From Thermomicrobium roseum DSM 5159 (GTDB lineage Bacteria; Chloroflexota; Chloroflexia; Thermomicrobiales; Thermomicrobiaceae): a stretch of 64,000 nt of DNA. The DNA is taken from contig NC_011959.1 in the NCBI RefSeq assembly GCF_000021685.1, forward strand, positions 1-64,000, written 5' to 3'. Of this stretch, positions 54,301 to 62,756 are shown piece by piece; the first letter of the stretch is position 1, and the number at the start of each line of letters is the position of its first letter. The notes beneath the pieces are model-generated. The model saw nothing but the letters and a program-made list of their open reading frames with translations, had not been told where the DNA came from and did no database searches. Made by a program: the position numbers and the translations under genes.

Positions 54301-57166
54301 GCTCGATGTTCGGACTAATGTAGAGGATTTCATAGGTTAACGAGCCGTCGGGAAGTCTACGAGATTCGGGTGACCGGAGGATGACTGCGCCGGGCAGTTG
54401 CTCGACCAGTGTGCGGTAGCGCTCTTCCGCCCCGCGGAGCGCTTCCTCGGCTCGCTTGCGAGCCGTGATGTCGGTTAACAGGACTTGACGATAGGGCGGT
54501 ATCCCGTCAGCTGCTCGCACGACGTGGGAGATGCTCCAAACCCAGACGACCGACCCGTCCTTGTGCAGGAGGCGGTACTCGAGGTCGAGCGACTCGCCTG
54601 TTCGGTCAGCCGTCGTGATGGCGGCCAGCACGCGCTCGCGATCGTCGGGGTGCAGCTGCGCGAGAAACCGCTCGGTCGTCCACTCCTCGGGCCTGAATCC
54701 GGTCAGGCGCTCGATCGCCGGGCTCACATAGATGTTGAGCATGCCCCGCTGGAAAGCTTCCCTGTCCGGCACGAGTGGACGAATGAGCACGACACTGGGG
54801 AGCTGCTCGACCAACGTGCGGTAGCGCAGCTCGGCTTCGCGCAGCTGCTCGAGGAGTTGGCGCTGTTCGGTCACATCGATCGTGACGAGAAGGAGATACC
54901 GTGGTCGGCCGCCCTGGTCGCGGACGAGTGCTCCTTCCTGGCGCAGCCACACCCAACGACCGTCCTTGTGCCGGAAGCGATACTCCAGTGGCTGCTGTGG
55001 TCCTACCCGATACCACCGCTCGGCTTCAGCGAGTACCCGTTCGCGGTCTTCGGGGTGAATGTTGCGCATCCAGACACCGAGCTCGCTCCACTCTTCCGCG
55101 GTATACCCCGTGAGATCGACGATGCGTGGGCTGACGAACAGTGTCCGCCAGCCGAGCGTCCCATCCGATAAGGCCACCGGCTCCGGTTCCACGATCGTCA
55201 CGGCTCCTGGATGGTGCTCAGCGAGGAGCCGGAACCGCTCTTCCGACTCACGCTGTGCCGCCTCAGCCTCTTTTTCTGCAGTGATATCGAGGAGCAGCGA
55301 CTGCCAGGCGAGCGGTTCCCCGTCCTGATCGAGCAGGAGTGTGGCCTCGTGCCGGATCCAGACCGTGCGACCGTCGGCTCGCACCAGCCGGTATTCGACC
55401 GTTCGCGCGGCTCGCTCGCGCAGGCATCGTTCCAGGCAACTCAACACGTGCGGGCGATCGTCCGGGTGGACGAGGCGCATCCACAGGCCCGGCTCGTGCC
55501 AGGCTGCTGGGGGATAACCGGTCAGTCGCTCGATCTGCGGGCTGACGTAGATGAGGTCAAAGGCTGGCGTTCCGTCTGCTCTCCACCGGGGTTGTGCTGA
55601 GACGACGAGGAGCGCCCCCGGCAACTGCTCGACCAGTGTCCGGTAACGTTCCTCCGCATCGCGGAGTGCTCGCTCGGTCTCCTTTTGGGCGGTGACGTCG
55701 ATGAGCAATCCTTGCCAGGCGAGCGGCTGCCCGGTCGCATCGCGCAGCTGGACTGCACGCTCGCGTATCCAGCGGACGGAACCGTCGCACCGCACGATCC
55801 GGTAATCGACGTCGCACAGTTGCCCAGTCTCGTCGGTGCGGAGCATTTCCGCTTCGTATCGTCCCCAGTCATCCGGGTGGATGAGCCGAGCGAAGAGCGT
55901 CGGATCGGCCAGAAACTGACTCGCGGGGTAACCGGTCAGCTCTGCGACTTCGTCGTTGAGATAGCGGAACGGATAGGAGAGCAGCCCATCGGGGAGCCTG
56001 ATCGGTTCGGGCTCACGGACGTAGAGGACCGCGGGCATCGTCTCGACCAGCGCCCGCAACCGCGCCTCGACTTCCGCTCGAGCCCGCTCGGCCTCCTTGC
56101 GCTCGGTGATGTCGAGCATGACGCCGTGGATGAAGGTACACCCGGACTCGTCCGTCCGGACCCGTCCCCAATCCTGGACCCAGACGATCGAGCCGTCGCG
56201 GCGAACCATCCGGTACTCGAGCGAGAACTCCTTGCCCTCTCGCACTGCGCGCTCGATCGCTGCGGTTATCCAGGGCCGGTCCTCCGGATGGAGGTGGCGT
56301 CGCCACATGCCGCGTTCAGCCAGCCATTCCTCCGGCGTATACCCGAGCAGGCGTTCGATCTGCGGACTCACATAGGAAGTCTCCACGGTATCAGCGGCTG
56401 TTGCACGGTAGACGACGACCGGCACGAGTTCGACCAGGTCGCGGTAGCGCTGCTCGGCCAAAGCGGCCCGGCGTTCGGCTCGCCGACGGACCGTGATGTC
56501 GCGCATGCGCAAGACGTGGGCGACTGTTGCTTGACCAACGTGCACCGGGAGATAGTCCAGGCTGAGCACTGCACCGTCGCGGCGCTCGAGTTCGAGTTGG
56601 TGGAGCGCGCGACCTTCTGCCACGCTCGCGTGCAGGGCATCGATCACCGCTCTCGCAGAGGGGAAGTAGTCGAGCAGACGCTCGACCACGACCGACCACG
56701 GCGTCCCCAGCGGAAGCTCCGATTCTCGACTGGCCAAGAGCCGGACAGCGGGAGCGTTCCGGTACCGGAGCAACGCAGTGTGGTCGAAGACGAGCAGTCC
56801 GATCTCGATCTCGTGGATCAGGAAACGGCCCAGCCAGCGCTCGAGTTCTTCCTCGTCCTCGAACGACGGTAGCGCATCGTCTGCTCGCAGGCGCAGCAGC
56901 CAACTGCTCGTCCCGAACTCGCCGGGAATGCAGGCGGCGTCGCAGCGCTGAAGCGTGCTGTCTCGTTGGAGCGTCACTGCTCCCCAGGCTGGCTCACCGC
57001 GACGAGCAGCCTGGAGCATCGCCTCGACGGCTGCGCGATCTCCGGGAAGCACCGCGTCACTGAGCAGCGTGCCGACCGGCACGAGGTCACTCGGGCTGGC
57101 CTCGAGGACCCGCCCGTTCGCATCGAGCCGCAGAAGCAGCATTGTCTTCGTCAGGAGAGCTTCCAC
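51341..57166 (-). CDS. Multi-PAS/GAF diguanylate cyclase (1,941 residues)
   Basis: Two N-terminal PAS-like segments are followed by ten tandem PAS-3/PAC modules, each opening with a variant of EERYRTLVEQLPGAV and closing with LLDVTERK. After them come a GAF domain and a C-terminal GGDEF domain that should make cyclic di-GMP. The GGDEF signature reads AGDEF (RFAGDEFTVLLD), a substitution often still active, and an inhibitory I-site RxxD lies five residues upstream (RAGDTVARF). No membrane segment is evident, so the protein is probably cytoplasmic. GTG 57166 is chosen because GAGGTGA precedes it and a promoter lies upstream; an earlier TTG at 57229 would sit in the -35 element. The PAS modules look recently duplicated. 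Confidence 0.9.
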   Translation of the reverse strand: MEALLTKTMLLLRLDANGRVLEASPSDLVPVGTLLSDAVLPGDRAAVEAMLQAARRGEPAWGAVTLQRDSTLQRCDAACIPGEFGTSSWLLRLRADDALPSFEDEEELERWLGRFLIHEIEIGLLVFDHTALLRYRNAPAVRLLASRESELPLGTPWSVVVERLLDYFPSARAVIDALHASVAEGRALHQLELERRDGAVLSLDYLPVHVGQATVAHVLRMRDITVRRRAERRAALAEQRYRDLVELVPVVVYRATAADTVETSYVSPQIERLLGYTPEEWLAERGMWRRHLHPEDRPWITAAIERAVREGKEFSLEYRMVRRDGSIVWVQDWGRVRTDESGCTFIHGVMLDITERKEAERARAEVEARLRALVETMPAVLYVREPEPIRLPDGLLSYPFRYLNDEVAELTGYPASQFLADPTLFARLIHPDDWGRYEAEMLRTDETGQLCDVDYRIVRCDGSVRWIRERAVQLRDATGQPLAWQGLLIDVTAQKETERALRDAEERYRTLVEQLPGALLVVSAQPRWRADGTPAFDLIYVSPQIERLTGYPPAAWHEPGLWMRLVHPDDRPHVLSCLERCLRERAARTVEYRLVRADGRTVWIRHEATLLLDQDGEPLAWQSLLLDITAEKEAEAAQRESEERFRLLAEHHPGAVTIVEPEPVALSDGTLGWRTLFVSPRIVDLTGYTAEEWSELGVWMRNIHPEDRERVLAEAERWYRVGPQQPLEYRFRHKDGRWVWLRQEGALVRDQGGRPRYLLLVTIDVTEQRQLLEQLREAELRYRTLVEQLPSVVLIRPLVPDREAFQRGMLNIYVSPAIERLTGFRPEEWTTERFLAQLHPDDRERVLAAITTADRTGESLDLEYRLLHKDGSVVWVWSISHVVRAADGIPPYRQVLLTDITARKRAEEALRGAEERYRTLVEQLPGAVILRSPESRRLPDGSLTYEILYISPNIERLTEFTASEWQEPGRWSRQIHPADRERVLAAQAESERTGSPLDIEYRFIRKDGRTIWLWHITRILRDANGTPRLRQVLLLDVTRRKESELALQEAEARYRSLVEQLPGAVLIRSASSELREDGSRQFDIHYVSPGIERLTGFTSQEWLVPGTWTRQIHPDDRDRVFAAVLASEAAAEPLELEYRLYRKDGTLIWIWHQTKVIHDQDGKPLYRQVLLTDITARKQAEEALRAAEAHYRTLVEQLPAVVIRVTARAQRLPDGLPGYETTYVSPQIEAVTGYTPEEWKELGIWARRLHPEDRERVLDAFWQHEATGEPLQLEYRFLHKDGRTVWLWHELRPIRAPDGTIQARQAVLMDITERKRAEQALREAEERYRTLVEQLPAVVYLEGAQPVRYPDGRLARPLLYVSPQVEQLTGYRPEEHQQDRTLWVQAIHPEDYPRVRQETREAWATGRFRSEFRILRRDGEVRWIESTARLVRDDQGKPLYWQGVMLDVTERKQAEEALREAEERYRTLVEQIPAAVLVTSAEPVVLPDGSLHYPVTFLSQRIEEVTGFSREEFLATPGLWFSRMHPDDQPRVFAEAVRTDETGEPFEATYRFQRKDGRWVWLENRAVMVRNAEGKPLFWHGLLIDVTERKRAEALLFAQTTLLRLIAEAAPLSEILELLCRLVEQQAPGLRCSVLLLGSDDRLYHGAAPSLPPRYLAAIDGLPIGPQAGSCGTAAYLDRPIFVEDIASDPRWADYREAALEAGLRACWSTPIRGTSGNVLGTVALYASEPRGPQPNEERLLELATQLAALALERWQESEELRHRAFHDPLTGLPNRLLFLDRLEHAVARADRDGGGIAVLFLDLDDFKRVNDTWGHAVGDVVLQEAAARLSRQVRAGDTVARFAGDEFTVLLDGVTGEHDVRVVTERLLAALASPIRCGEQEIRMGLSIGAAVATGRPMPDSGALLLSADQALYAAKRRGKGCYEIVIAQPGSSQAERRSS

Positions 57167-57198
57167 GTCACCTCGTCCCGGGTCGGTACCGACCGGAC

Positions 57199-57229
57199 AG
57201 TATACGTGACCGGCGTGACCCTCAGCCAA
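57199..57229 (-). promoter_or_regulatory. Putative promoter of the multi-PAS cyclase gene
   Basis: Read on the minus strand: TTGGCT (57229-57224) and TATACT (57204-57199) with 19 bases between. The start of transcription would fall about 25 bases before GTG 57166, which supports that start codon. Confidence 0.5.
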
Positions 57230-57524
57230 GAGTGTCGGCGGGTGAGACCAGCTGGGGAGTCACCGATTGGTACCGATTTCCGCGGCCAAGAAGGGGTACG
57301 AATTTGCCAGTACAAACGCGGGATTCCAACGCGTGCGAGGGGGGAGTGTTTTCCGGGGCCGGTTCATGTTTCCACGACTGCTGACGCGCACCGGTCGTCG
57401 GTGGTCCGTCACCGGTTTCCCGTTGCTGGCATTACCCAGCGCGGCACGCTCCCGCGGAGCCTAGCGAGGATGGGGAGCAGGCGCTCGAGTACAATGACCG
57501 GGTGTGCTGGGAACGAGCGGAGCG
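57230..57524. other. Intergenic region between divergent cyclase and cca-like genes
   Basis: I see no gene here. A TACAAT -10-like element at 57490-57495 lies 29 bases before the cca start; its -35 box is weak. Confidence 0.4.
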
Positions 57525-58982
57525 ATGAGCGAGCCGAGCACCATGCCAGTCGAAACGCGTCCGGATCGTTCGCTCTTGGAGCGACTTCCGCCAGCGCTCC
57601 ACGATATCAATGATCGCCTCGCTCGCTCGTTCGCGGCTGCCGGGCACGAGCTGTACCTCGTCGGTGGTGTCGTACGCGATCTCCTCCTCGGTCGTCCGGT
57701 GACCGATCTCGATTACGCCACGTCGGCGCATCCGGAAGAGACCAGGTGTCTCGGCGAGGAAGCGGGCGCGGAAAGCATCTATACCGTGGGGGAGGCGTTC
57801 GGGACGATCGGGCTCGTCTTCGCTGGGGTGACGGTCGAGATCACGACGTATCGGACAGAGTGGTATCCCACGCTCGACCGGCGCCCGGCCGTTCGCTTCG
57901 GCGACAGCCTCCTGGAGGATCTGGCACGCCGCGATTTCACCGTCAACGCGATGGCCGTGCATGCGGTGACCGGTGAACTCATCGACCCCTATGGGGGGCA
58001 GCTCGACCTGGAGCGCCGGCTTTTGCGAGCGGTGGGCGACCCCTTCGAACGGTTCCGCGAGGATCCGCTTCGGATCCTGCGTGCCGCCCGCTTTGCGGCG
58101 CAACTCGGTTTCGAAGTCGAAGCGCAGACGCGCTTGGCCATGCAGGAGCTGGCCAGCGAACTCCAACGAGTCAGCGTGGAGCGGATCGCGCTGGAGCTGA
58201 ACCGGCTGCTCGTCGCGCCAGAACCGGATCGCGGGCTGGAGCTGATGCGTCAGACCAGGCTCTTGCCCGTCGTGCTGCCAGAGCTGGTTCCCTTGGCCGA
58301 GGACCCGGGAGATCGGCGGCACAAGGACATCTGGCGCCATACGCTGCAAGTGGTTCGCCAAAGCCCGCCGCGTCTCGCCGTACGGTGGGCGGCCCTGCTC
58401 CACGACGCTGCCAAGCCGATGACGCGGACGATCGACGAGCAGGGCGAGGTGCACTTCTTCGGGCACGAGCTCAAGGGGGCGGAGCTGGCGCGCAAAGTGC
58501 TGCGCCGCTTGCGCCAGGAGAAGGCGCTCATCGAGCGCGTGGCCCAGCTGGTCGAGCTGCACCTGCGCCCGGCTGCCTACGACGAGACGTGGACCGACTC
58601 GGCGGTGCGTCGTCTCATGGTCGAGGCGGGCGACCTCCTGGAGGACCTACTCGATCTCGTCGCGGCCGACGTGACGAGCGCACGCGCCTGGCGGCGCCGC
58701 GAGGCCCGGGCGCGGATCGAGCGCCTGCGCGCTCACATTCGCCGACTCGAAGAAGAAGCTGCGCTGGCGCAGATCAAGAGCCCGCTCGATGGGCACGAAC
58801 TCATGGCGATCTTCGGCTTGCCACCGGGTCGCTGGATCGCCGAGGTCAAAAATTACTTGCGTGACCTCGTCATCGAGGGGCAGCTAGCTCCCGGCGACAA
58901 GGAGACGGCCCGGGTGCTCGCCGAGCGCTGGGTCGCTGAGCACCCGGAAATCATCGAACGAGGACAGCAGGCGCGGCGCTGA
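57525..58982 (+). CDS. cca: CCA tRNA nucleotidyltransferase / poly(A) polymerase family protein with HD domain
   Basis: The enzyme adds CCA to tRNA 3' ends; at least one tRNA here (tRNA-Gln) lacks an encoded CCA, so such an activity is needed. The 485-residue protein has the class II head LVGGVVRDLLLGRPVTDLDY with both catalytic aspartates, RRDFTVNAMAV, and the RNA-binding neck with DPLRILRAARFAAQLGF. An HD domain (WAALLHDAAKP) lies in the middle. ATG 57525 has GAGCGGAG upstream. A-adding versus CC-adding forms cannot be separated with certainty. Confidence 0.87.
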   Translation: MSEPSTMPVETRPDRSLLERLPPALHDINDRLARSFAAAGHELYLVGGVVRDLLLGRPVTDLDYATSAHPEETRCLGEEAGAESIYTVGEAFGTIGLVFAGVTVEITTYRTEWYPTLDRRPAVRFGDSLLEDLARRDFTVNAMAVHAVTGELIDPYGGQLDLERRLLRAVGDPFERFREDPLRILRAARFAAQLGFEVEAQTRLAMQELASELQRVSVERIALELNRLLVAPEPDRGLELMRQTRLLPVVLPELVPLAEDPGDRRHKDIWRHTLQVVRQSPPRLAVRWAALLHDAAKPMTRTIDEQGEVHFFGHELKGAELARKVLRRLRQEKALIERVAQLVELHLRPAAYDETWTDSAVRRLMVEAGDLLEDLLDLVAADVTSARAWRRREARARIERLRAHIRRLEEEAALAQIKSPLDGHELMAIFGLPPGRWIAEVKNYLRDLVIEGQLAPGDKETARVLAERWVAEHPEIIERGQQARR

Positions 58983-60781
58983 CAACTGGTCGTGTCGCGC
59001 TCGACTCCGTTCCCGTGCTCTCCTCGAGCGGGCGGAACGCGCGGGCCACGCTGGCCAGTTGCGCGGCGTTTGCGCGGACCGAGGCGGCCGTCAGCCGTCA
59101 GGCGGACGCGCTCGGCCTCTTCGCCCAGTTGCTCGACGAGCGAGGCGAGTGCTTCGGCTGCCGCACTGGTATCCCGGCTCACCGTAGCGACGTCGCGCAC
59201 CTGCTGGGTGACGGTGGTGAGCGTCGATGCGATCTCCTCGGTCGCGGCCGTATGCCCGTCGACGACCTGCGCAACACGCTCCAGTTCTCCGACGAGTTCG
59301 TCCTTCGCTCGGGACATCGCTTCGCTGGCTCGTCCGATCGCACTGATCTTGTCACCGATCTGCCGTGCGTTCTCGGTGAGTCGGTGCAGCGCGGCTTCTG
59401 CCTCGCTCGCCAGGGCGACTCCTTCTTCGACCTCGCGCATGCCCGAAGTCGCTTCAGCGACCATGTCATCGAGCGTGTGCAGGATCTCATCGACCAATCC
59501 GCGGATCTCCTGGGTGGTCGAGCTGGAGCGTTCGGCGAGCTTGCGCACCTCTTCGGCCACGACGGCAAAGCCCTTGCCAGCTTCCCCTGCTCGTGCAGCC
59601 TCGATCGCGGCATTGAGGGCGAGGAGATTGGTCTGTCGGGCGATCTCGTCGACCGCCTCGACCATCGCGGTGATCCGTCGGGAACGATTCGCCATCTCCT
59701 CGACGCGCGTGCCGATGCGTCGCATCCCCTCACCGGAGTGCCGGAGCGAGGCGATGGCACGGCGCACCGTTTCGCTGCCGGTGGTCGCTTCGGCGACGTT
59801 ACGCTCGCTCGCAGCGATTCCGCCGCGTGCCGCGTCGGTGACAGCTTGGATACTGGCAGCCAGCGTCTGCGCCAGCTGGGCCAGGCGGTGCAATGCTTGC
59901 TGCTGGGCGCTGGCGCCGCGCGCGAGTTCGGTGATGGCACGCTGGACCTCGTCGATCGCCCGCTCGGCTGCGCTGAGGAGGTCGCTTTGGCGTACGGCGC
60001 CGCGGGAAACCGATTGCACGGCCTGGGTCGCTTCGGCAGCGGCATGGGACAAGTGCTCGCCGCTCTCGCTCAGTTGGTCGCTGATAGTGGCGGCCAGGGC
60101 AGCTGTGCGTTGGAGGCCGGTGATCGCTTGGCGCACCGCCTCTTTGAGCGGCCGGTACAAGTCGGAGAGATCGTCTTGCGGTCGCTCGGTCGTGACGCTC
60201 GAGAGATCGAACCCGACTGAATCGAGGAACTCGAAGAAAAACGCGTCGACGACTGCTTGCTGGTCCAGGTTGAAGACCTTGGCGAGTGCTCGTTCGACTC
60301 GCCACCAGCGCCAGGGTTGGAAAGGAAAGCTCCGGCGTAACTCGGCACGCACGAAGTCGAGATAGCGACCGTAGCTCCCGAGATACCACTTCATCGGCAA
60401 GTCGATCAGATTGTGCCGCGCACCGATGCGCAACCGTCGCTGGAAATACTCGAGGTCATAGCCCCGACGGGCAGCCTGAAAAATCTCGCGAAAGTAGGCG
60501 GCTTGTGACTGCTCGAGCCGACGCCGTACCTCCTCGAGTGGTAACCCACGCGCCTGGGCATAGCGCTGGAAGAAGCGAAGAGTCGGCTCGAAGCTGAACT
60601 GGTAGTCATAGAACCGCTGGGCAATACGGTCGGCGACACGTTCTGCCCACGGGGCGAGCCGTTCCAGCTCCGCTCGCTCGGCCTCGTCGAGGCCGAGGAA
60701 CTGGCGCCGCTGCTCGAGCCCTGCAGGTGTCAGGCGGATGGCTTCGGCCAGATCGCGACCTTTTGCCTGATATGCCGTCAT
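58853..60781 (-). CDS. Globin-coupled methyl-accepting chemotaxis protein (HemAT-like)
   Basis: This 642-residue soluble receptor starts at ATG 60781 behind AAGGAGAG. Residues 1-190 form a sensor globin; His123 in RIGARHNLIDLPMKWYLGSY is the proximal heme ligand, so oxygen sensing (aerotaxis) is expected. A long helical methylation region and the conserved hairpin tip ARQTNLLALNAAIEAARAG follow, which bind CheA/CheW. No membrane helix is present. The last 45 residues lie antisense to the cca 3' end and are of unusual, Arg/Ser/Cys-rich composition, so an ancestral stop may have been lost. No other che gene is in the window. Confidence 0.9.
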   Translation of the reverse strand: MTAYQAKGRDLAEAIRLTPAGLEQRRQFLGLDEAERAELERLAPWAERVADRIAQRFYDYQFSFEPTLRFFQRYAQARGLPLEEVRRRLEQSQAAYFREIFQAARRGYDLEYFQRRLRIGARHNLIDLPMKWYLGSYGRYLDFVRAELRRSFPFQPWRWWRVERALAKVFNLDQQAVVDAFFFEFLDSVGFDLSSVTTERPQDDLSDLYRPLKEAVRQAITGLQRTAALAATISDQLSESGEHLSHAAAEATQAVQSVSRGAVRQSDLLSAAERAIDEVQRAITELARGASAQQQALHRLAQLAQTLAASIQAVTDAARGGIAASERNVAEATTGSETVRRAIASLRHSGEGMRRIGTRVEEMANRSRRITAMVEAVDEIARQTNLLALNAAIEAARAGEAGKGFAVVAEEVRKLAERSSSTTQEIRGLVDEILHTLDDMVAEATSGMREVEEGVALASEAEAALHRLTENARQIGDKISAIGRASEAMSRAKDELVGELERVAQVVDGHTAATEEIASTLTTVTQQVRDVATVSRDTSAAAEALASLVEQLGEEAERVRLTADGRLGPRKRRATGQRGPRVPPARGEHGNGVERDTTSCQRRACCPRSMISGCSATQRSASTRAVSLSPGASCPSMTRSRK

Positions 60782-60952
60782 GCGTCGTTCTCTCCTTTCG
60801 TTTGTCTCACCACTGCTTCTCAAGCCCGAGTTTTGGAATAATTTCGTTTTGAAAGCCCCGGCTGCCGGTGGTGCCGGCGACGCAATCGAGGTTTCTCCCG
60901 CTCGTGAATATCGTCAGAATGCTGCGTTGTTACGAGCTTTCCTTCCTAGGAA

Positions 60953-62080
60953 ATGAGTGACATTCCGGCGGTACGTTCGGCCCGTAGACTGCTCGATGGG
61001 GCGACGGTGGAGGGAAACTTTTCGCTCACCAGGACGATCGACGAGTGGCTTGCCGGTCGACCAGCGGCTACCCGCCGTGCGTATGCCCATGACGTGCGGG
61101 AATTCCTCGCTGCGTTAGGGGGCGAGCTGGCGCAGCTCGACGAGACGGCGCTCCGGCGATGGCTGGCGACGTTCGAGCATCGTCGGCTGGCCCGAGCGAC
61201 GGTCCGGCGCAAGCTCGCGGCTGTCCGCTCTTTCCTCCGCTATCTGGCTGAACGCGGCTACCTCGAGCGAGACCTCAGCTCGGTCGTTCCCGCGGCCTTC
61301 GGGAAGCCTCCTGACCAGACACCACGGGTGCACGCGACCGAGCGTGGTCGCCTGCTCGCGACTGCGCTCCAACTGGCTGACCCGCGCCTGCAGCTCTTGC
61401 TCTGGTTGGCTGGCTGTGGTTGCCCGCTCCCGGTGATCGCGCGACTCCGCTGGCGTGATCTCGAACAGTGGAACGGGCAAGGGATCGCGTTCTGCCACGA
61501 CGAACGCGAGCGAGCGTACCGGTGTGTCATTCCCGGCCTGATCTGGCGGGGGCTTCAGTCGCTCGCGGAAACGCAAGCAGGCGATGCGCTCGTCTTCGCT
61601 CATCCCGATGGTCGTCCGGTGTCACCCCAAGAGCTCGCGGAGACGATCGGTTGGCTGCTGGACGAGGCAGCCCCCGAACTAGCCACCGATCACCGGGACG
61701 ACGACCGGCTCCTGACACTCAGCGAGGTGGCGCAGCGACTGGGACTTCCCGAAACGACGATCCGCTACTACCGTGATCGCTTCGCTCCCTATCTCCCGAC
61801 CGTCGGTCGCGGTCGATCGCGCCGCTATTCACCGCAAGCGGTCGAGCGACTCCGTTGGATCATCGAACAACTCCACGCCGGCGTCTCTCCGGTGGAGATC
61901 GAAGCGCAACTCGGCGGAAAGACGAACGCGTTCGCGTCCACGGAGGACGAGCATCGCCTCATCGAGTCTGTCGAACGCCTCAGCCAACGGATCGCCGAAT
62001 TGACGGTGAGTTTGCAGCTCGTCGCCAAGGCGCTCCTGCAGCAGGAGGGATGGTCTCCCCGCGAGCCAGGGACGGACTGA
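60953..62080 (+). CDS. Catalytically dead tyrosine-recombinase-like protein fused to a MerR helix-turn-helix
   Basis: This protein has 375 residues. Residues 24-110 are the SAM-like core-binding domain of phage-type integrases (TRRAYAHDVREFLAALGG, ATVRRKLAAVRSFLRYLAERG). Residues 120-245 follow the first part of the catalytic domain, but the Arg of the G-L-R motif is missing (LAGCGCPLPVIARLRW). At the point where the H-x-x-R box and the nucleophilic Tyr should come, the chain switches to a MerR winged helix (253-320: LTLSEVAQRLGLPETTIRYY, RRYSPQAVERLRWI). A coiled coil of about 35 residues ends the protein. It should bind DNA with two modules and cannot recombine. Chromosome-associated (RacA-like) or regulatory roles are inference. 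Confidence 0.83.
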   Translation: MSDIPAVRSARRLLDGATVEGNFSLTRTIDEWLAGRPAATRRAYAHDVREFLAALGGELAQLDETALRRWLATFEHRRLARATVRRKLAAVRSFLRYLAERGYLERDLSSVVPAAFGKPPDQTPRVHATERGRLLATALQLADPRLQLLLWLAGCGCPLPVIARLRWRDLEQWNGQGIAFCHDERERAYRCVIPGLIWRGLQSLAETQAGDALVFAHPDGRPVSPQELAETIGWLLDEAAPELATDHRDDDRLLTLSEVAQRLGLPETTIRYYRDRFAPYLPTVGRGRSRRYSPQAVERLRWIIEQLHAGVSPVEIEAQLGGKTNAFASTEDEHRLIESVERLSQRIAELTVSLQLVAKALLQQEGWSPREPGTD

Positions 62081-62192
62081 ACGCTGCGCCAGGTGTCTCG
62101 GACATGCCTGCTGCGCGAGGATTCGGTTTCCTCCGGTAGCAGGAAGCGGTTCGAGCAGTGCGGAAGCGTCGCCGTGGCCAGCCGAGTGCAGC

Positions 62193-62750
62193 TCAGGCGT
62201 GGCGCGTGCGGGCTGCCCAGATACTGTCGGGAAAGCGGACACGAAGGTGTTCCCAGACTCCATCGAGCTGTTCGCGAGAGTGCGTCGCCAGGTAGACGGC
62301 GACTCCCCACCAATAGATGGCTTCAGCTGCCCAAGCACTGGAGGACTGTCGCGTGGCGACACGCTGGAAAAGCGCGATGGCGTCGCGGAAGCGCGCCCAG
62401 TGCAAGGCCACGTGCCCCTCGCCGAGGTCGAGGAGGTCGAGGAAGAGATCGGCTGGCAAAAAGTCCGGACTCTGGTAGCGGACAGCGCCGCGCCGGTCGA
62501 GGAAGAGGATCGTCGGGGTCCAGATGACTCCGAGTGGGCGAATCCAGTCCCGCGGATCGCGCAGGAGATCGAGCGAGAGCGGAACGAATCGCTCAGCGAT
62601 CGCTGCCTGAACCGTTGGATCGGCAAAGGTCGCGGCTTCCAGCCGCGCGCAGCCTCTTCACCCTTCTTTCCAGACATAGGCGAGGATCGGTCGTCGCTCG
62701 CGACCAGCCAGTTCGAGCGCCTCGGGAAGAGAGCGTTGCCAAGCGATCAT
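62193..62750 (-). CDS. Thioredoxin-fold protein with in-frame TGA at the redox cysteine (candidate selenoprotein)
   Basis: One frame from ATG 62750 (GGAGGT eight bases upstream) to the stop at 62193-62195 encodes 185 residues if the TGA at 62660-62658 (codon 31) is read through. The context is ILAYVWKEG-TGA-RGCARLEAATF, exactly where thioredoxin-like proteins have CxxC, so the motif would be U-x-x-C. Downstream features are those of a working thioredoxin fold: cis-proline WTPTILFLDRRG, then DLFLDLLDLGEGH and a helical tail. A 7 bp hairpin with a GGA loop begins 11 bases after the TGA. Alternatives are a Cys-to-stop mutation or a sequence error. No sel gene is in the window. It is convergent with the recombinase-MerR gene, 112 bp away. 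Confidence 0.72.
62631..62647 (-). promoter_or_regulatory. SECIS-like hairpin after the in-frame TGA
   Basis: On the minus strand CGCGGCT pairs perfectly with AGCCGCG around the loop GGA. The loop starts 18 bases after the TGA and begins with G. These agree with the published bacterial SECIS rules (short apical loop with G in its first two bases, stem of 4-16 bp, 16-37 bases from UGA). The region is GC-rich, so chance is possible. Confidence 0.55.
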
Positions 62751-62756
62751 CGCCAT

